64,000 nucleotides of DNA from Hymenobacter wooponensis (GTDB taxonomy: Bacteria > Bacteroidota > Bacteroidia > Cytophagales > Hymenobacteraceae), in NCBI RefSeq assembly GCF_004745865.1, contig NZ_SRKZ01000001.1, positions 1,407,786-1,471,785 on the forward strand. The letters run 5' to 3'. The stretch's first letter is position 1. Each line of letters begins with the position of its first letter. The position numbers were made by a program, and so were the translations under genes. The notes beneath the pieces were generated by a model, which did no database searches, was not told where the DNA came from, and was given only the letters and a program-made list of their open reading frames with translations. Positions 54,205 through 63,879 of the stretch are shown here, piece by piece.

Positions 54205-54234
54205 ATACGAAAGCTAAAACGCTAAGAGCGAGAA

Positions 54235-55338
54235 TCAAGAGCCTGCGCCCGCCGCTGCAGGTGCCGGAGAATATAACGCAGAATATCGCCGGATATTGAC
54301 CTCGGGCCACAGCTCAACGTCATTTTCCAGCCAGTCAGCCATGACAGCGGCCAAACGGGGCGCCATCATCACTCCTTTAGAACCAAAGCCATTAAAAATA
54401 TGCACGTTCGGCAGCGCTGGGTGGGTACCCAACAGCGGTTTTCGGTCGCGCACGGCGGGCCGCACACCAGCCCGCTGCTCCGTTATCCGGAACGGCTGGT
54501 CGGTCATGGCTTCCAGGCGCTGGCTGAGTTCCTGCCGAGCATCAGGGGTGATACCTGTCGCGAAGGGTGGCCAGCGGTAGGTGGCGCCCACCCGGAACTG
54601 CCCGTTGCCGAGCGGTACCACGTAGGCCCCTTTATTTAGAACATATTGATCAGAAAGACCCGGGCATTCAACCGTCAGCACCTCACCCTGGTTGGGGGTG
54701 AGGGGCAGCCAATGAAAGTACGGATTTTGAACGGCCGCGGCTCCTTCACAACACACAACGTGTTGAACCCGCACACGGTTTGCGTACGTGAAGCCACTCC
54801 CGCCGTCCGAAGCCGGAACAAGCAGGGCCCAGGCAAAAGTTTCGTGCTCCAGCCAGCCGTCCTTAATTCCTTCGTTGGCCAGCGCCGCCAGCACTTCTCG
54901 CACCAGTACGTGGCCACCGCACTCAATGCGTAATCCCCCAAATTCATCGCGCAGCCCCGGTGTGGGGGGCAGTGCTACGTCGGCATTCGGCACAAAATTT
55001 CCCCACGGATGGTCGGCGCTGCGGGCCAGCACCGTGTTCTGCTCTCCCACCGAGGAGAACAGCTTGAGAATGGGGGCTTCGTAGAAAAATAGTTGCTGAA
55101 AGCGGGCTTCTAGCTCGCGGTAAAATTGGGTGGCCGCCGGCAGCAGTTCTTCTGCGCGCCACGCCAAGGCGTAGCGCTTACCGGCTACCGGGTTCATCAG
55201 GCCCGCCGCTACATTTGAGGCCGAGTTGGGCTGGAGGGTATCGAGTACTAGCACGCTGCGGCCCCGCCCGCGCAATTCCTGCGCCAAGGTGGCCCCTGCT
55301 ATGCCGTGCCCAATGATGAGGTATTCCACACTTTTCAT
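54235..55338 (-). CDS. FAD-dependent oxidoreductase, D-amino acid oxidase family
   Basis: 367 residues from the ATG at 55338. The dinucleotide-binding motif YLIIGHGIAGATLAQEL (about residues 5-21) is followed by VLVLDTLQPNSASNVAAGLMNPV, and the C-terminal FAD region is VHIFNGFGSKGVMMAP. The fold is that of glycine/D-amino acid oxidases (DadA, ThiO, MnmC C-terminal). The substrate is unknown; no thiamine genes nearby, and no MnmC methyltransferase part. It is 30 bases upstream of the propeller-barrel gene on the same strand. Confidence 0.87.
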   Translation of the reverse strand: MKSVEYLIIGHGIAGATLAQELRGRGRSVLVLDTLQPNSASNVAAGLMNPVAGKRYALAWRAEELLPAATQFYRELEARFQQLFFYEAPILKLFSSVGEQNTVLARSADHPWGNFVPNADVALPPTPGLRDEFGGLRIECGGHVLVREVLAALANEGIKDGWLEHETFAWALLVPASDGGSGFTYANRVRVQHVVCCEGAAAVQNPYFHWLPLTPNQGEVLTVECPGLSDQYVLNKGAYVVPLGNGQFRVGATYRWPPFATGITPDARQELSQRLEAMTDQPFRITEQRAGVRPAVRDRKPLLGTHPALPNVHIFNGFGSKGVMMAPRLAAVMADWLENDVELWPEVNIRRYSALYSPAPAAAGAGS

Positions 55339-55485
55339 GAGTGGCAAGGTAAGTGAGGTTCTGAGAACTCCGCTTGCTGCTAGTTTAAAACCGTGCTGCT
55401 TCTAGGCCAGGTACGTTTGCCCCCACTTGCGTAACTTACCCGCTTCATTGGGCCTGGCATGTTCTAGGCCTATTATTACTTACGT

Positions 55486-56121
55486 ATGACCGTTTCCGGA
55501 TTCACCTTCAACGCGTTTTCCGAAAATACTTACCTCCTGCATGATACCACCGGCCAGTGCGTGGTTATCGACCCCGGCTGCTACGAGCGGGCTGAGCAGG
55601 AAGCGCTGCGCTCCTTCATTGCCGATAATGGCCTAGAGGTAGTCTTGCTGCTCAATACACACTGCCACATCGACCACGTATTCGGCAATAAATTTATTGT
55701 GGATACCTACAAGGTGCCCTTCCTGATTCACGATGGTGACCTGAGCACTCTGCGCGCCGTGCCCACTTACGCTCCTAATTATGGCTTTCCGCGCTTTGAA
55801 ACCACTGAGCCCACCGGCTTCCTAACGCCCGGCCAGCCGGTGCGCTTTGGCGAAACGGAGCTAGAGGTGCGTTTTGCTCCCGGCCACGCTCCCGGCCACG
55901 TAATTTTCTACCACGAGCCTACGCAAACCGTAATTGGCGGTGACGTGCTGTTCAAAGGCAGCATCGGCCGCACCGATTTACCCGGTGGTGACTATGCTAC
56001 GCTTATCGAGAGCATCAAGACTCAACTGCTAACCCTGCCGGATGCGGTGACTGTTTACCCCGGCCACGGCCCTGCTACCACGGTGGGGGCGGAACGCCGC
56101 TCTAATCCCTTCCTGCAATAA
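55486..56121 (+). CDS. MBL-fold hydrolase, glyoxalase II-like
   Basis: 211 residues. The metal-binding motif is THCHIDH (His59, His61, Asp63, His64); further ligands are His in PGHAPGH, Asp in IGGDVLFKGSIGRTDLP and His in VYPGHGP. The pattern matches the short YcbL-type metallo-beta-lactamase hydrolases related to glyoxalase II and persulfide dioxygenases. The physiological substrate is not known. It is the first gene of a plus-strand run with pssA 60 bases downstream. Confidence 0.92.
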   Translation: MTVSGFTFNAFSENTYLLHDTTGQCVVIDPGCYERAEQEALRSFIADNGLEVVLLLNTHCHIDHVFGNKFIVDTYKVPFLIHDGDLSTLRAVPTYAPNYGFPRFETTEPTGFLTPGQPVRFGETELEVRFAPGHAPGHVIFYHEPTQTVIGGDVLFKGSIGRTDLPGGDYATLIESIKTQLLTLPDAVTVYPGHGPATTVGAERRSNPFLQ

Positions 56122-56181
56122 CTGCTATTCTCCGGCCGCTAGGCCACTCCCCTATCTGCTTTCTACTCACTCGCAGCCTAC

Positions 56182-56883
56182 TTGAAAAAGCATCTCCCCA
56201 ACGCCGTTACCTGCCTAAACCTATTCTCTGGCTGCCTGGCCCTCACGCAAATTCTTTCCCCCGGCGGCAGCTTAGTCTACGCTTCTTACTTTGTAGTGCT
56301 GGCGGCGGTATTCGACTTCTTTGACGGGTTGCTGGCCCGAGCCTTGCATGTGTCGTCGCCGATTGGCAAAGACCTCGATTCGCTGGCCGATGTGATTTCT
56401 TTTGGAGTGGTGCCGGGCGTTATGCTCTACAAACTCTTGCAGGGTGGCCTAGCCGATGTAAACGTACCGGCTTACCTGGCCTACGCGGGCTTTATCGTTA
56501 CCATCTTCTCGGCCCTCCGGCTGGCCAAGTTCAACAACGATACGCGCCAGTCAGATTCCTTCATTGGTCTGCCTACTCCAGCCTGTACGCTGGTGGTTGC
56601 CTCCTTACCGCTTATTCTGCAGCACGATTCCTTTAACCTAACGTCCATTATCCTCAATCCGTGGCTGCTGCTGGCGCTATCAGTAATTCTATCGGGGTTG
56701 CTGGTGGCAGAATTGCCGCTGTTTGCGCTGAAGTTCAAGAACCTGCGGTGGCAGGATAATTCAGTGCGGTTTATCTTCCTACTGATGAGCTTTGTGCTGC
56801 TGGTGGTGCTTGGTTTTGCGGCCATTCCGCTGATCATTCTGCTGTACGTACTCCTATCTTTAGTACGCCCCGCCAAGGCCTAA
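56182..56883 (+). CDS. pssA: CDP-diacylglycerol-serine O-phosphatidyltransferase
   Basis: 233 residues with a TTG start at 56182 (MKKHLPNAVTCLNLFSG). The CDP-alcohol phosphotransferase motif D-G-x2-A-R-x8-G-x3-D-x3-D is complete: Asp48-Gly49, Ala52-Arg53, Gly62, Asp66, Asp70. About seven membrane segments. The N-terminal PNAVTCLNLFSGCLA sequence is typical of the Bacillus-type membrane PssA. It makes phosphatidylserine, the precursor of phosphatidylethanolamine. No ATG is available near the first conserved residues, so the TTG is well supported. Confidence 0.94.
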   Translation: MKKHLPNAVTCLNLFSGCLALTQILSPGGSLVYASYFVVLAAVFDFFDGLLARALHVSSPIGKDLDSLADVISFGVVPGVMLYKLLQGGLADVNVPAYLAYAGFIVTIFSALRLAKFNNDTRQSDSFIGLPTPACTLVVASLPLILQHDSFNLTSIILNPWLLLALSVILSGLLVAELPLFALKFKNLRWQDNSVRFIFLLMSFVLLVVLGFAAIPLIILLYVLLSLVRPAKA

Positions 56884-57020
56884 TATTTCTCTATACAGAA
56901 GCCACAATATTTCCGAAATCCGACAGTTAAGAAAGCGTGTTACTCTGAACTGTAGGCCTGCCGAGGCTGTTGGCAGCGAAAGTCACTGTCCTCTATTTTT
57001 TCTGTGTATGAGTCCTTTTT

Positions 57021-60000
57021 ATGCGCCTCTTTACTAACTGGATTCTGGCCTGCCTGGCCTTTCTAGGGTTAGTAGCTCCGGCGGCAGCTCAATCCGCGGA
57101 AAAAGTTGTTCAGAGTACTATCACTTGGAATGGCACGGCCGACGTGCTTGTGCGCGGCCAGCAACGACGAGTGCCCACTTTCCAGGAGGCCGTGTACCGC
57201 TTCGGCGACCAAGTAGGCACCTATCAGCGCCGCTTAGAGGGCAATATTGCCGATGGCCAACTGCGCGATGCCGTATACAGTGCCGCTACGCCCCTGGAGG
57301 CCCGGCAGCTAGACCTAGCTTCCTTGCCTACCATTCCGGTAGTAACGCTATTCCACGGTACGGAGCAGCGCCGGGCCATTACGCTGCTCACCGTGCAGCC
57401 GCTTCGCCGCAACCCCCAAACGGGACAAGTAGAAAAGCTCACGTCGTTTTCCTACGCCTACACGCTTTCCAACGAGGCGCAGCGCGGCACGCAAAGCCGT
57501 ACGTATGCGCGCAGTTCGGTGCTCAGCTCTGGCGAATGGTTTAAGATTGGGGTTCCGGCCAATGGAATGTATAAGCTCGATAAGCCCACATTGCGGGCAC
57601 TAGGCCTCAACGTGCAGAGCCTGGACCCTGCCCGGCTACGCTTATATGGCAATGCCATGGGCACCCTGCCCCAAGCCAACAGCGCCTACCGCCCCGACGA
57701 CCTAGCGGAAAACGCCATTCAGTTTGTTGGCGATGGCAATGCCGCGTTTGATGACAACGAGTTCTTCTTGTTTTATGCCCGCGGGCCGCACACTTGGCGC
57801 CAAGATGGCAACAATCTCCGCTTCCGTCATCAGCTCAACCCTTATACTGATACAGCTTACTATTTCCTGACGGTAAGCTCTACAGTAGGTCGCCGAGTAG
57901 CCACTGCACCGGCTCTAAGTGGCATTGCCTCGGCTCGTATCAGCACCTTCACCGACCGGCAGTTCTACGAACGTGAGTTATTCAACCTATTGAAGTCAGG
58001 TCGGGTGTGGCTGGGGGAGTCGTTTTCTGGAGGTAGTCAAAATACGTTCTCGTTCCCGGTTACTGATCTGGTGCCGAGCACTACCGCTCAGGTGACTAGC
58101 TCCGTCGTTGCTACTTCGCCGGCGGCTACTTTCTTTCAGACCGCTATTAACTCCCAGTCGTCGGGCAACCAGATAATCAGCGGCATTAATAACTACCCTG
58201 GCTCCTACCCCGAGGTAGCTAATACCAACATTACTACGTTCACGTACTCGGTGCCTGCTACCTCGCCCTCTGAAATAAAGGTAAGCCTCACGTACAACAG
58301 CAGCACCGACCCTACAGCGAAAGGCTACCTCGATTACCTAGAGTTAAATGCCCAGCGCCAACTCCGCTTCAACGGCAGCCTACTGGAGTTTCGCTCTTTC
58401 GATAACATCAAAGCCAATGCTGTTAGTCAGTTTGACCTCAGCAACGCAACCGGCGCCACAGTGTGGGATGTCACCAACCCTCGGGTACCAGCCGCAGTGG
58501 CACTTACCAGCGGCAGTTTTCTAGCCCGCACCGATACTCTCCGAGAATTCGTAGCCTTCACCTCTAGCGCCAGCTTCCCCACGCCACGCACATTTGGCCG
58601 CGTGCCAGCGCAAAACCTGCACGCCCTAAACCTCGATGGCAAGCTGGACCTAGTAATTGTTACGCACCCTACATTCTTGGCTCAGGCGGAGGAGTTGGCC
58701 GAACACCGTCGTAAGCACGATGGCCTTACGGCTCAGGTGGTCACCACCACCCAAGTGTACAACGAGTTCAGCTCCGGCGGACAGGACGTAACGGCCATCC
58801 GCGACCTAATGAAGATGGTGTACGACCGCTCCGCCGGCAGCCGGCGGCAGTACTTGCTTCTATTTGGTGATGCTTCCTACGACTATAAGTCTGATCCTAC
58901 CAACGACAAGACGCAACTACCAACATGGTGGAAAGACCGGCTGCCCGGCGACGCAGACCGAATTGCACAGAATTATGTACCAGTGTATGAGTCACAGGAA
59001 AGCTTTGACCCCGTGCAGGGTAGCCGCCCGAATGCCCAGGGGATAAGCTACTCCTCCGATGACTATTACGGCCTGCTCGACGATAACGAGGGCGCTTGGC
59101 TACCGGGCTCTAGCTCTGAGATGCTTGACATTGGTATCGGCCGGCTACCAGTACGCTCGCCTGTAGGCCAGTATGGCAACGCTGATCAGGCTAAGCTGAT
59201 GGTGGCTAAGCTAAAAAGCTATGATGCGCCTGCAGCATATGGCAAGTGGCGCAACCGCCTCACCTTCGTTACGGACGACGGTGACCAAAACTTGTTTGAC
59301 CTAAAGGGTGCCGAGCCCCTGGCAAACATGATCGAGGCCAAGGAACCCGACTACAATATCCGGAAGGTGTACTTAGATATGTACCCTCAAACGATAGTAG
59401 CGGCCGGCCAACGTTCGCCCCAAGCTGAAAAAGCCGTTGACGAGTCGTTTGAACAGGGCTCTCTGCTCATTACCTACATTGGGCATGGCAGTCCTAAGCA
59501 ATGGGCCGATGAGCAGATTCTGGTTACTGCTTCTCTGCTTCGGCTGCAAAACAACAACCGTCTGGCCTTCCTTTTCACCGGCACTTGCGACTTTAGCACC
59601 TATGATAACCCTGAATTCACCTCCGCCGGTGAACAAGGCTTAACTGACACTGAGGGCGGAGCTATTGGCTTGTTTACTACCACACGAGTAGTATATGCCT
59701 CCAATAATCAATTTCTGGCCACAGAGTTTCTAAATGACGTTCTGCGTCGTCGCCCCGATGGCACCATGCCGCGCTTAGGTGACGTGATTAAGATGGCCAA
59801 GAATGCAGCCTTAGCCGGCGACGGCAACCGCAACTATGCTCTCTTAGGTGACCCCTCCATGCGCCTAGCCTACCCCGAGCAACAGGTAGTACTGACGGAG
59901 CTTAATGGCAAACCGGTAACTGCTGCACAAACTGATACACTTAGCGCGCTCAGTCCCGTGGTGCTCCGCGGTGAGCTGCGCCTCAACGGGCAGCGTAACA

Positions 60001-60968
60001 CCACCTTTACCGGTACCGCGCAGATAACGGTGTACGAGAAGCCCGCCATCGTCTCCACCTTAGTTAACGAACCCACTGATACCAAGCAGAGCTTTTCTGT
60101 TCGCGAAAACGTCCTCTACGATGGCCAGGCAACTGTTACTAATGGGCAGTTTACCGCTAACTTTGTTGTCCCCAAGGATATCAACTATAGCCTAGGCCTA
60201 GGGAAAATTAGCCTATATGCATACAGCGAGGGGCAACGTCAAGACGCTCACGGCTCCCGCTTAGTACCAGTAGGTGGTGCAGCCGCTTCTGCCTTACGCG
60301 ACACCCTACCTCCCGATATCCGCTTGTTCATGGACAATGAACAATTCGTGTTCGGTGGGCTCACGGGTACTACCACTACTCTACTTGGCAAACTCAAGGA
60401 TGATAGCGGTATTAACACGGCTGGCTCTGGTATTGGCCACGACATTACTGCCACCCTTGATAATGATGCCAGCAAGGTTACGGTGCTCAACACCTTTTAT
60501 ACTTCTGAGCTAAATGACTTTAAGAGCGGGCAGGTGCGCTACCTGTTTAAGGATTTGACCACAGGCCCCCACATTCTTCGAGTAAAAGCCTGGGATACCT
60601 ACAATAATTCTGCGGAGAAAAGCATTGAGTTTATTGCTGCAGCTACGGATAAGCTAGCGTTGCAGCATGTACTCAATTACCCTAACCCTTTCTCTACTAC
60701 TACTACTTTCCACTTCGATCATAACCGTAGTGGAGAGGAGCTGGAAATACAAGTGCAGATTTTTACCGTATCTGGCAAACTGGTTCGCACGCTGCAGGGT
60801 ACCTCCCTCGGAGCTAGCGGCTCTCATATAGCGGCTATTAGCTGGGATGGCCGCGATGAATACCACGACCAGCTTGCCCGTGGCGTGTATGTTTACCGCG
60901 TGAGCGTACGCTCGCAGAGAGATAACACTACAGCATCTAAGTACGAAAAACTTGTCATCCTCAACTAA
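57021..60968 (+). CDS. porU: PorU, T9SS sortase (peptidase C25 family)
   Basis: 1315 residues. Signal peptide (LACLAFLGLVAPAAAQS), an N-terminal beta domain (VLSSGEWFKIGVPANGMYKL, LRLYGNAMG), then the gingipain-type C25 domain with His822 (ITYIGHGSPKQW) and Cys856 (FLFTGTCDFSTYD) as catalytic pair. The C-terminal part carries a sorting-like domain (LNYPNPFSTTTTFHF to KYEKLVILN). PorU cleaves the sorting domain from T9SS cargo and attaches the protein to A-LPS at the surface. It is followed by porV after 46 bases, the usual order. PorZ is encoded at 19111-21480. Confidence 0.95.
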   Translation: MRLFTNWILACLAFLGLVAPAAAQSAEKVVQSTITWNGTADVLVRGQQRRVPTFQEAVYRFGDQVGTYQRRLEGNIADGQLRDAVYSAATPLEARQLDLASLPTIPVVTLFHGTEQRRAITLLTVQPLRRNPQTGQVEKLTSFSYAYTLSNEAQRGTQSRTYARSSVLSSGEWFKIGVPANGMYKLDKPTLRALGLNVQSLDPARLRLYGNAMGTLPQANSAYRPDDLAENAIQFVGDGNAAFDDNEFFLFYARGPHTWRQDGNNLRFRHQLNPYTDTAYYFLTVSSTVGRRVATAPALSGIASARISTFTDRQFYERELFNLLKSGRVWLGESFSGGSQNTFSFPVTDLVPSTTAQVTSSVVATSPAATFFQTAINSQSSGNQIISGINNYPGSYPEVANTNITTFTYSVPATSPSEIKVSLTYNSSTDPTAKGYLDYLELNAQRQLRFNGSLLEFRSFDNIKANAVSQFDLSNATGATVWDVTNPRVPAAVALTSGSFLARTDTLREFVAFTSSASFPTPRTFGRVPAQNLHALNLDGKLDLVIVTHPTFLAQAEELAEHRRKHDGLTAQVVTTTQVYNEFSSGGQDVTAIRDLMKMVYDRSAGSRRQYLLLFGDASYDYKSDPTNDKTQLPTWWKDRLPGDADRIAQNYVPVYESQESFDPVQGSRPNAQGISYSSDDYYGLLDDNEGAWLPGSSSEMLDIGIGRLPVRSPVGQYGNADQAKLMVAKLKSYDAPAAYGKWRNRLTFVTDDGDQNLFDLKGAEPLANMIEAKEPDYNIRKVYLDMYPQTIVAAGQRSPQAEKAVDESFEQGSLLITYIGHGSPKQWADEQILVTASLLRLQNNNRLAFLFTGTCDFSTYDNPEFTSAGEQGLTDTEGGAIGLFTTTRVVYASNNQFLATEFLNDVLRRRPDGTMPRLGDVIKMAKNAALAGDGNRNYALLGDPSMRLAYPEQQVVLTELNGKPVTAAQTDTLSALSPVVLRGELRLNGQRNTTFTGTAQITVYEKPAIVSTLVNEPTDTKQSFSVRENVLYDGQATVTNGQFTANFVVPKDINYSLGLGKISLYAYSEGQRQDAHGSRLVPVGGAAASALRDTLPPDIRLFMDNEQFVFGGLTGTTTTLLGKLKDDSGINTAGSGIGHDITATLDNDASKVTVLNTFYTSELNDFKSGQVRYLFKDLTTGPHILRVKAWDTYNNSAEKSIEFIAAATDKLALQHVLNYPNPFSTTTTFHFDHNRSGEELEIQVQIFTVSGKLVRTLQGTSLGASGSHIAAISWDGRDEYHDQLARGVYVYRVSVRSQRDNTTASKYEKLVILN

Positions 60969-61014
60969 AACTGCGGCTTTTCGCCTACCTTCCGCCACAA
61001 CCTTTCTGCTGTCC

Positions 61015-62211
61015 ATGAATTTGACAAAGCTGCCCCTGCGTTTAGCCATCCTTCCTGGCCTACTAGGCCTAGCTGCCACCGCTCAGGCCCAAACGCAGTC
61101 TAACGCCATTACTACGGCTGTTCCCATCCTTACCGTCAGCCCCGATGCTCGTTCTGCTGCTTTAGGCGAGGCTGGTGTTGCTCTCAGCCCCGATGCAAAT
61201 GCTGGGTACTACAACCCAGGTAAACTTGGCTTTGTACGCTATAAGTATAGCTTTTCTCCTTCCTACACGCCGTGGCAGTCAAGCTTAGCTAACGACATGG
61301 GCTTGGCTTACCTAGGCTCTACCTTCAAAATTGGTGAGCGTTCGGGTTTGTCTGCTACCCTAATGTATTTTGACTTAGGTGCCATTCAATTCCGCAATGC
61401 GCAGAATATAGCGGGCCCCACCTTCAACCCAAAGGAGTACTCTTTTGCGGTAGGGTACGGCCTTAAGCTCAGTGACAATTTCGGGGTCGGTCTGAATGCC
61501 CGCTACATACGTTCCAACCTTACTGGTGGCCTAACGGATACTAAACCTGGCCAAGCAGTAGCGGTTGACTTAGGCGCTTACTATACGAAGGACCTCACTA
61601 TTGGGGGCGGTGAATATAACTTGGCATTGGGCGGTGCTATTTCTAACATCGGTAATAAGATTTCCTATACCGATGCTGCTCAGCCAGACTTTCTACCGAT
61701 GAACTTAAAGCTTGGTACGGCTATCACCAAGGAGCTTGATCCATATAATAAGATCACGCTGGCCTTTGATGCAAACAAGCTGCTGGTTCCTACTCCCTTT
61801 TACGACGTAAATGACCCTACCAATATTGGTAAGCAGTCAGTACTGGATGAAAATGCCCGCCGTGCGCAGAAAGGGATTGTTAGCGCTATTTTAGGCTCCT
61901 TTAGCGATGCGCCTGGCGGTTTCAAGGAAGAAATGCGCGAGATTAACCTTTCTACTGGCGTAGAGTATGCTTACAACGACCTGCTGATGGCCCGTGTGGG
62001 TTACTTCTATGAGCACCAATACAAAGGATACCGTCAGTATTTGAGCTTTGGAGCTGGCGTGCGGTATAACGTACTTGGGGTGGATGCTGCCTATCTGGTA
62101 CCCAATGAGAAAAATAACCCTTTGGCCAACACAATCCGTATCTCACTACACTTTAATGTGAATGCGCTCGAAGAGGCCTTTGGCACCTCCGATACAGCGC
62201 CTACCAACTAA
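61015..62211 (+). CDS. porV: PorV (LptO), T9SS outer-membrane protein
   Basis: 398 residues from the ATG at 61015, which opens a clean signal peptide (LAILPGLLGLAATAQAQ). The FadL-like barrel contains the PorV signature segments TAVPILTVSPDARSAALGEA, PDANAGYYNPGKLGF and SSLANDMGLAYLGSTFK. PorV shuttles cargo from the Sov translocon to PorU and anchors it. Co-transcribed with porU. Length is normal for the family. Confidence 0.95.
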   Translation: MNLTKLPLRLAILPGLLGLAATAQAQTQSNAITTAVPILTVSPDARSAALGEAGVALSPDANAGYYNPGKLGFVRYKYSFSPSYTPWQSSLANDMGLAYLGSTFKIGERSGLSATLMYFDLGAIQFRNAQNIAGPTFNPKEYSFAVGYGLKLSDNFGVGLNARYIRSNLTGGLTDTKPGQAVAVDLGAYYTKDLTIGGGEYNLALGGAISNIGNKISYTDAAQPDFLPMNLKLGTAITKELDPYNKITLAFDANKLLVPTPFYDVNDPTNIGKQSVLDENARRAQKGIVSAILGSFSDAPGGFKEEMREINLSTGVEYAYNDLLMARVGYFYEHQYKGYRQYLSFGAGVRYNVLGVDAAYLVPNEKNNPLANTIRISLHFNVNALEEAFGTSDTAPTN

Positions 62212-62222
62212 ACTACTTCTGA

Positions 62223-63500
62223 ATGCTCGACCGTAAAGTCGCTCCTCCCGTTCAGCCGCTGGCCAGCATCTCGCTGCCCGCGGCTGACGTGCTTTTGCTC
62301 CCTAATGGAGCACGCTTACATATTCTTCGCAACGCGGCCCAACCGGTAATACGGCTACAAGCTGTATTCAAGGCGGGTAAATGGTATGAGCCTGGATCTA
62401 GCGTATCTCTCCTAACGGCTCGAATGCTGTTAGAAGGTACTCGTACCCGCACCGCTCGCCAAATTGCCGACGAAGTAGCCTTCTACGGCGCCTCACTTGA
62501 ATGTGAGCAGGGTTTTGATCGTGCAACGCTTACACTCTATTGCCTAAGCCGGCATTTGGAAAAGTTATTGCCTCTGTTCCTAGACGTAATTACGGAGCCC
62601 ACTTTCCCGGAAGTAGAGTTAGCACAGCTCAAGGCTCGTACAATTCAAAATGTGCGTATAGAACGGCAGAAGACGAGTTACCTAGCCGCCGAACAGTTTT
62701 CTCGAAACCTATACGGCTCTAGTTTCCCATACGGCACTGTTTTCAATGAAGCAGCCTTTCAGGAAGTACTACCAGAGCAAGTGAAAGCTTTTCATCTGAA
62801 AGCTTATCAACTCTCTAACGCTGAGCTTTTCCTCTGCGGTGATGTACTGCCCCAACACGAGCAGTTACTGCAGCATGTATTAGGCAGTACTAAGCCAGTT
62901 TACTCTGTTCCATCACCGATAACAATCGATGCAATTAGCGGCCCCTCGCACGACTACGTCACTGTTCCGGGCAGTTTGCAATCATCGTTGCGTATCGGTC
63001 GTTTGTGGCCTTCTAACACGCATCCTCAGACTCACCAGCTCCAAGTGCTAGTGAAAGTATTAGGCGGGTACTTTGGCTCCCGTCTGATGAAGAATATCCG
63101 CGAAGACAAAGGGTTTACTTATGGTATCTATGCAAGTGTAGGACCTAGAGAGCATGCTACTAGCTTCGTTATTGGCTCTGACGTTAACGCGGCTAGTGCC
63201 AGTGCCGCTATCAAAGAGGTGCATCACGAGCTTCGGCTGCTACAAGAAGAGCTAATGCCGGCTGATGAATTGCAGACCGTTAAGAACTACATGACGGGCA
63301 AATTCGCCAATGAATTGAGCACAGTGTTTGAACAATGTGACAAGTACAAGAGTATCGTGTTCTTCGATCTGCCTACGGATTATTACTCAGAGTTTATTCG
63401 ACAGACCCGTGAAGTAGATGCCTCTACGCTAAGGCAGCTTGCTCAGGAGTACCTTTCACCTGAACAAATGATCGAAGTAGTAGCAGGACCACAGGAGTAA
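62223..63500 (+). CDS. M16 family protein without the zinc motif
   Basis: 425 residues, no signal peptide. The M16 fold is evident: RLQAVFKAGKWYEPG at the N-terminus, and in the second half GGYFGSRLMKNIREDKGFTYG, which carries the Arg/Tyr substrate-binding pair. The zinc motif HXXEH expected after the first strand is replaced by SVSLLTARMLLEGTRTRT, so the protein cannot be a metallopeptidase on its own. Two-subunit M16B enzymes have one such partner, but no catalytic subunit gene is adjacent. It lies 11 bases after porV and is probably in the same transcript. Confidence 0.9.
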   Translation: MLDRKVAPPVQPLASISLPAADVLLLPNGARLHILRNAAQPVIRLQAVFKAGKWYEPGSSVSLLTARMLLEGTRTRTARQIADEVAFYGASLECEQGFDRATLTLYCLSRHLEKLLPLFLDVITEPTFPEVELAQLKARTIQNVRIERQKTSYLAAEQFSRNLYGSSFPYGTVFNEAAFQEVLPEQVKAFHLKAYQLSNAELFLCGDVLPQHEQLLQHVLGSTKPVYSVPSPITIDAISGPSHDYVTVPGSLQSSLRIGRLWPSNTHPQTHQLQVLVKVLGGYFGSRLMKNIREDKGFTYGIYASVGPREHATSFVIGSDVNAASASAAIKEVHHELRLLQEELMPADELQTVKNYMTGKFANELSTVFEQCDKYKSIVFFDLPTDYYSEFIRQTREVDASTLRQLAQEYLSPEQMIEVVAGPQE

Positions 63501-63511
63501 CATAAGCCAAC

Positions 63512-63554
63512 AAACAAAGAGGCCTAGCATGTGTGATGCTAGGCCTCTTTGTTT
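63512..63554 (+). terminator. Intrinsic terminator of the porU-porV-M16 transcript
   Basis: Perfect 19-bp arms (63512-63530, 63536-63554) with a 5-base loop; the arms contain AGGCCTAGC. A short T-rich flank follows. Confidence 0.85.
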
Positions 63555-63688
63555 ATACACACGCTTGCAATAAGTTAAACACAAACGCTCTTGTGATTTA
63601 ATAAGAGAAGCCTAGCATACGATGCATTAGCCCTGTTCCTTCAAGCAAGACACTTGAAAGGGCATCAGCACAGAAACCAACCACTGCA

Positions 63689-63733
63689 CCCAAGCAGAGG
63701 CCTAGCACAGTGAGTGCCAGGCCTCTGCTTGGG
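63689..63733 (-). terminator. Hairpin downstream of 5S, possible rRNA operon terminator
   Basis: 20-bp arms (63689-63708, 63714-63733) with one mismatch and a 5-base loop; arms contain GAGGCCTAGCAC. No clear T run on the minus strand. Confidence 0.55.
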
Positions 63734-63787
63734 TAGCGCCTTGCTCTATTCCTGTAAGCTCCGGAATAGGAAGGGCCGAAAACGCAA

Positions 63788-63868
63788 CTGAGCCGCTCCT
63801 CCTCTCAGCGGCGCATCCCCCGAGGACTCGGTCCGGGACGCAGCACACACGCGGGAAAAGCGGCTCAG
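63788..63868 (-). ncRNA. Structured 5S trailer with alternative stems (candidate)
   Basis: A 10-bp outer stem joins CTGAGCCGCT (63788-63797) to AGCGGCTCAG (63859-63868). A competing hairpin joins GCCGCT (63792-63797) to AGCGGC (63807-63812). An inner hairpin CCGAG/CTCGG lies at 63820-63831. It may be an rRNA processing stem or terminator rather than a separate RNA. Confidence 0.35.
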
Positions 63869-63879
63869 CAGCTAGTAAG

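Larger units (their letters stand above)
63555..63879. other. 5S rRNA trailer and intergenic region
   Basis: No protein or tRNA gene seen. It holds a hairpin at 63689-63733 and a structured segment at 63788-63868 downstream of 5S on the minus strand. Confidence 0.5.

Noticed and set aside
63740..63870. Possible tRNA gene after 5S
   Set aside because: Stems are present, but no T-loop GTTCRA sequence or cloverleaf can be formed.
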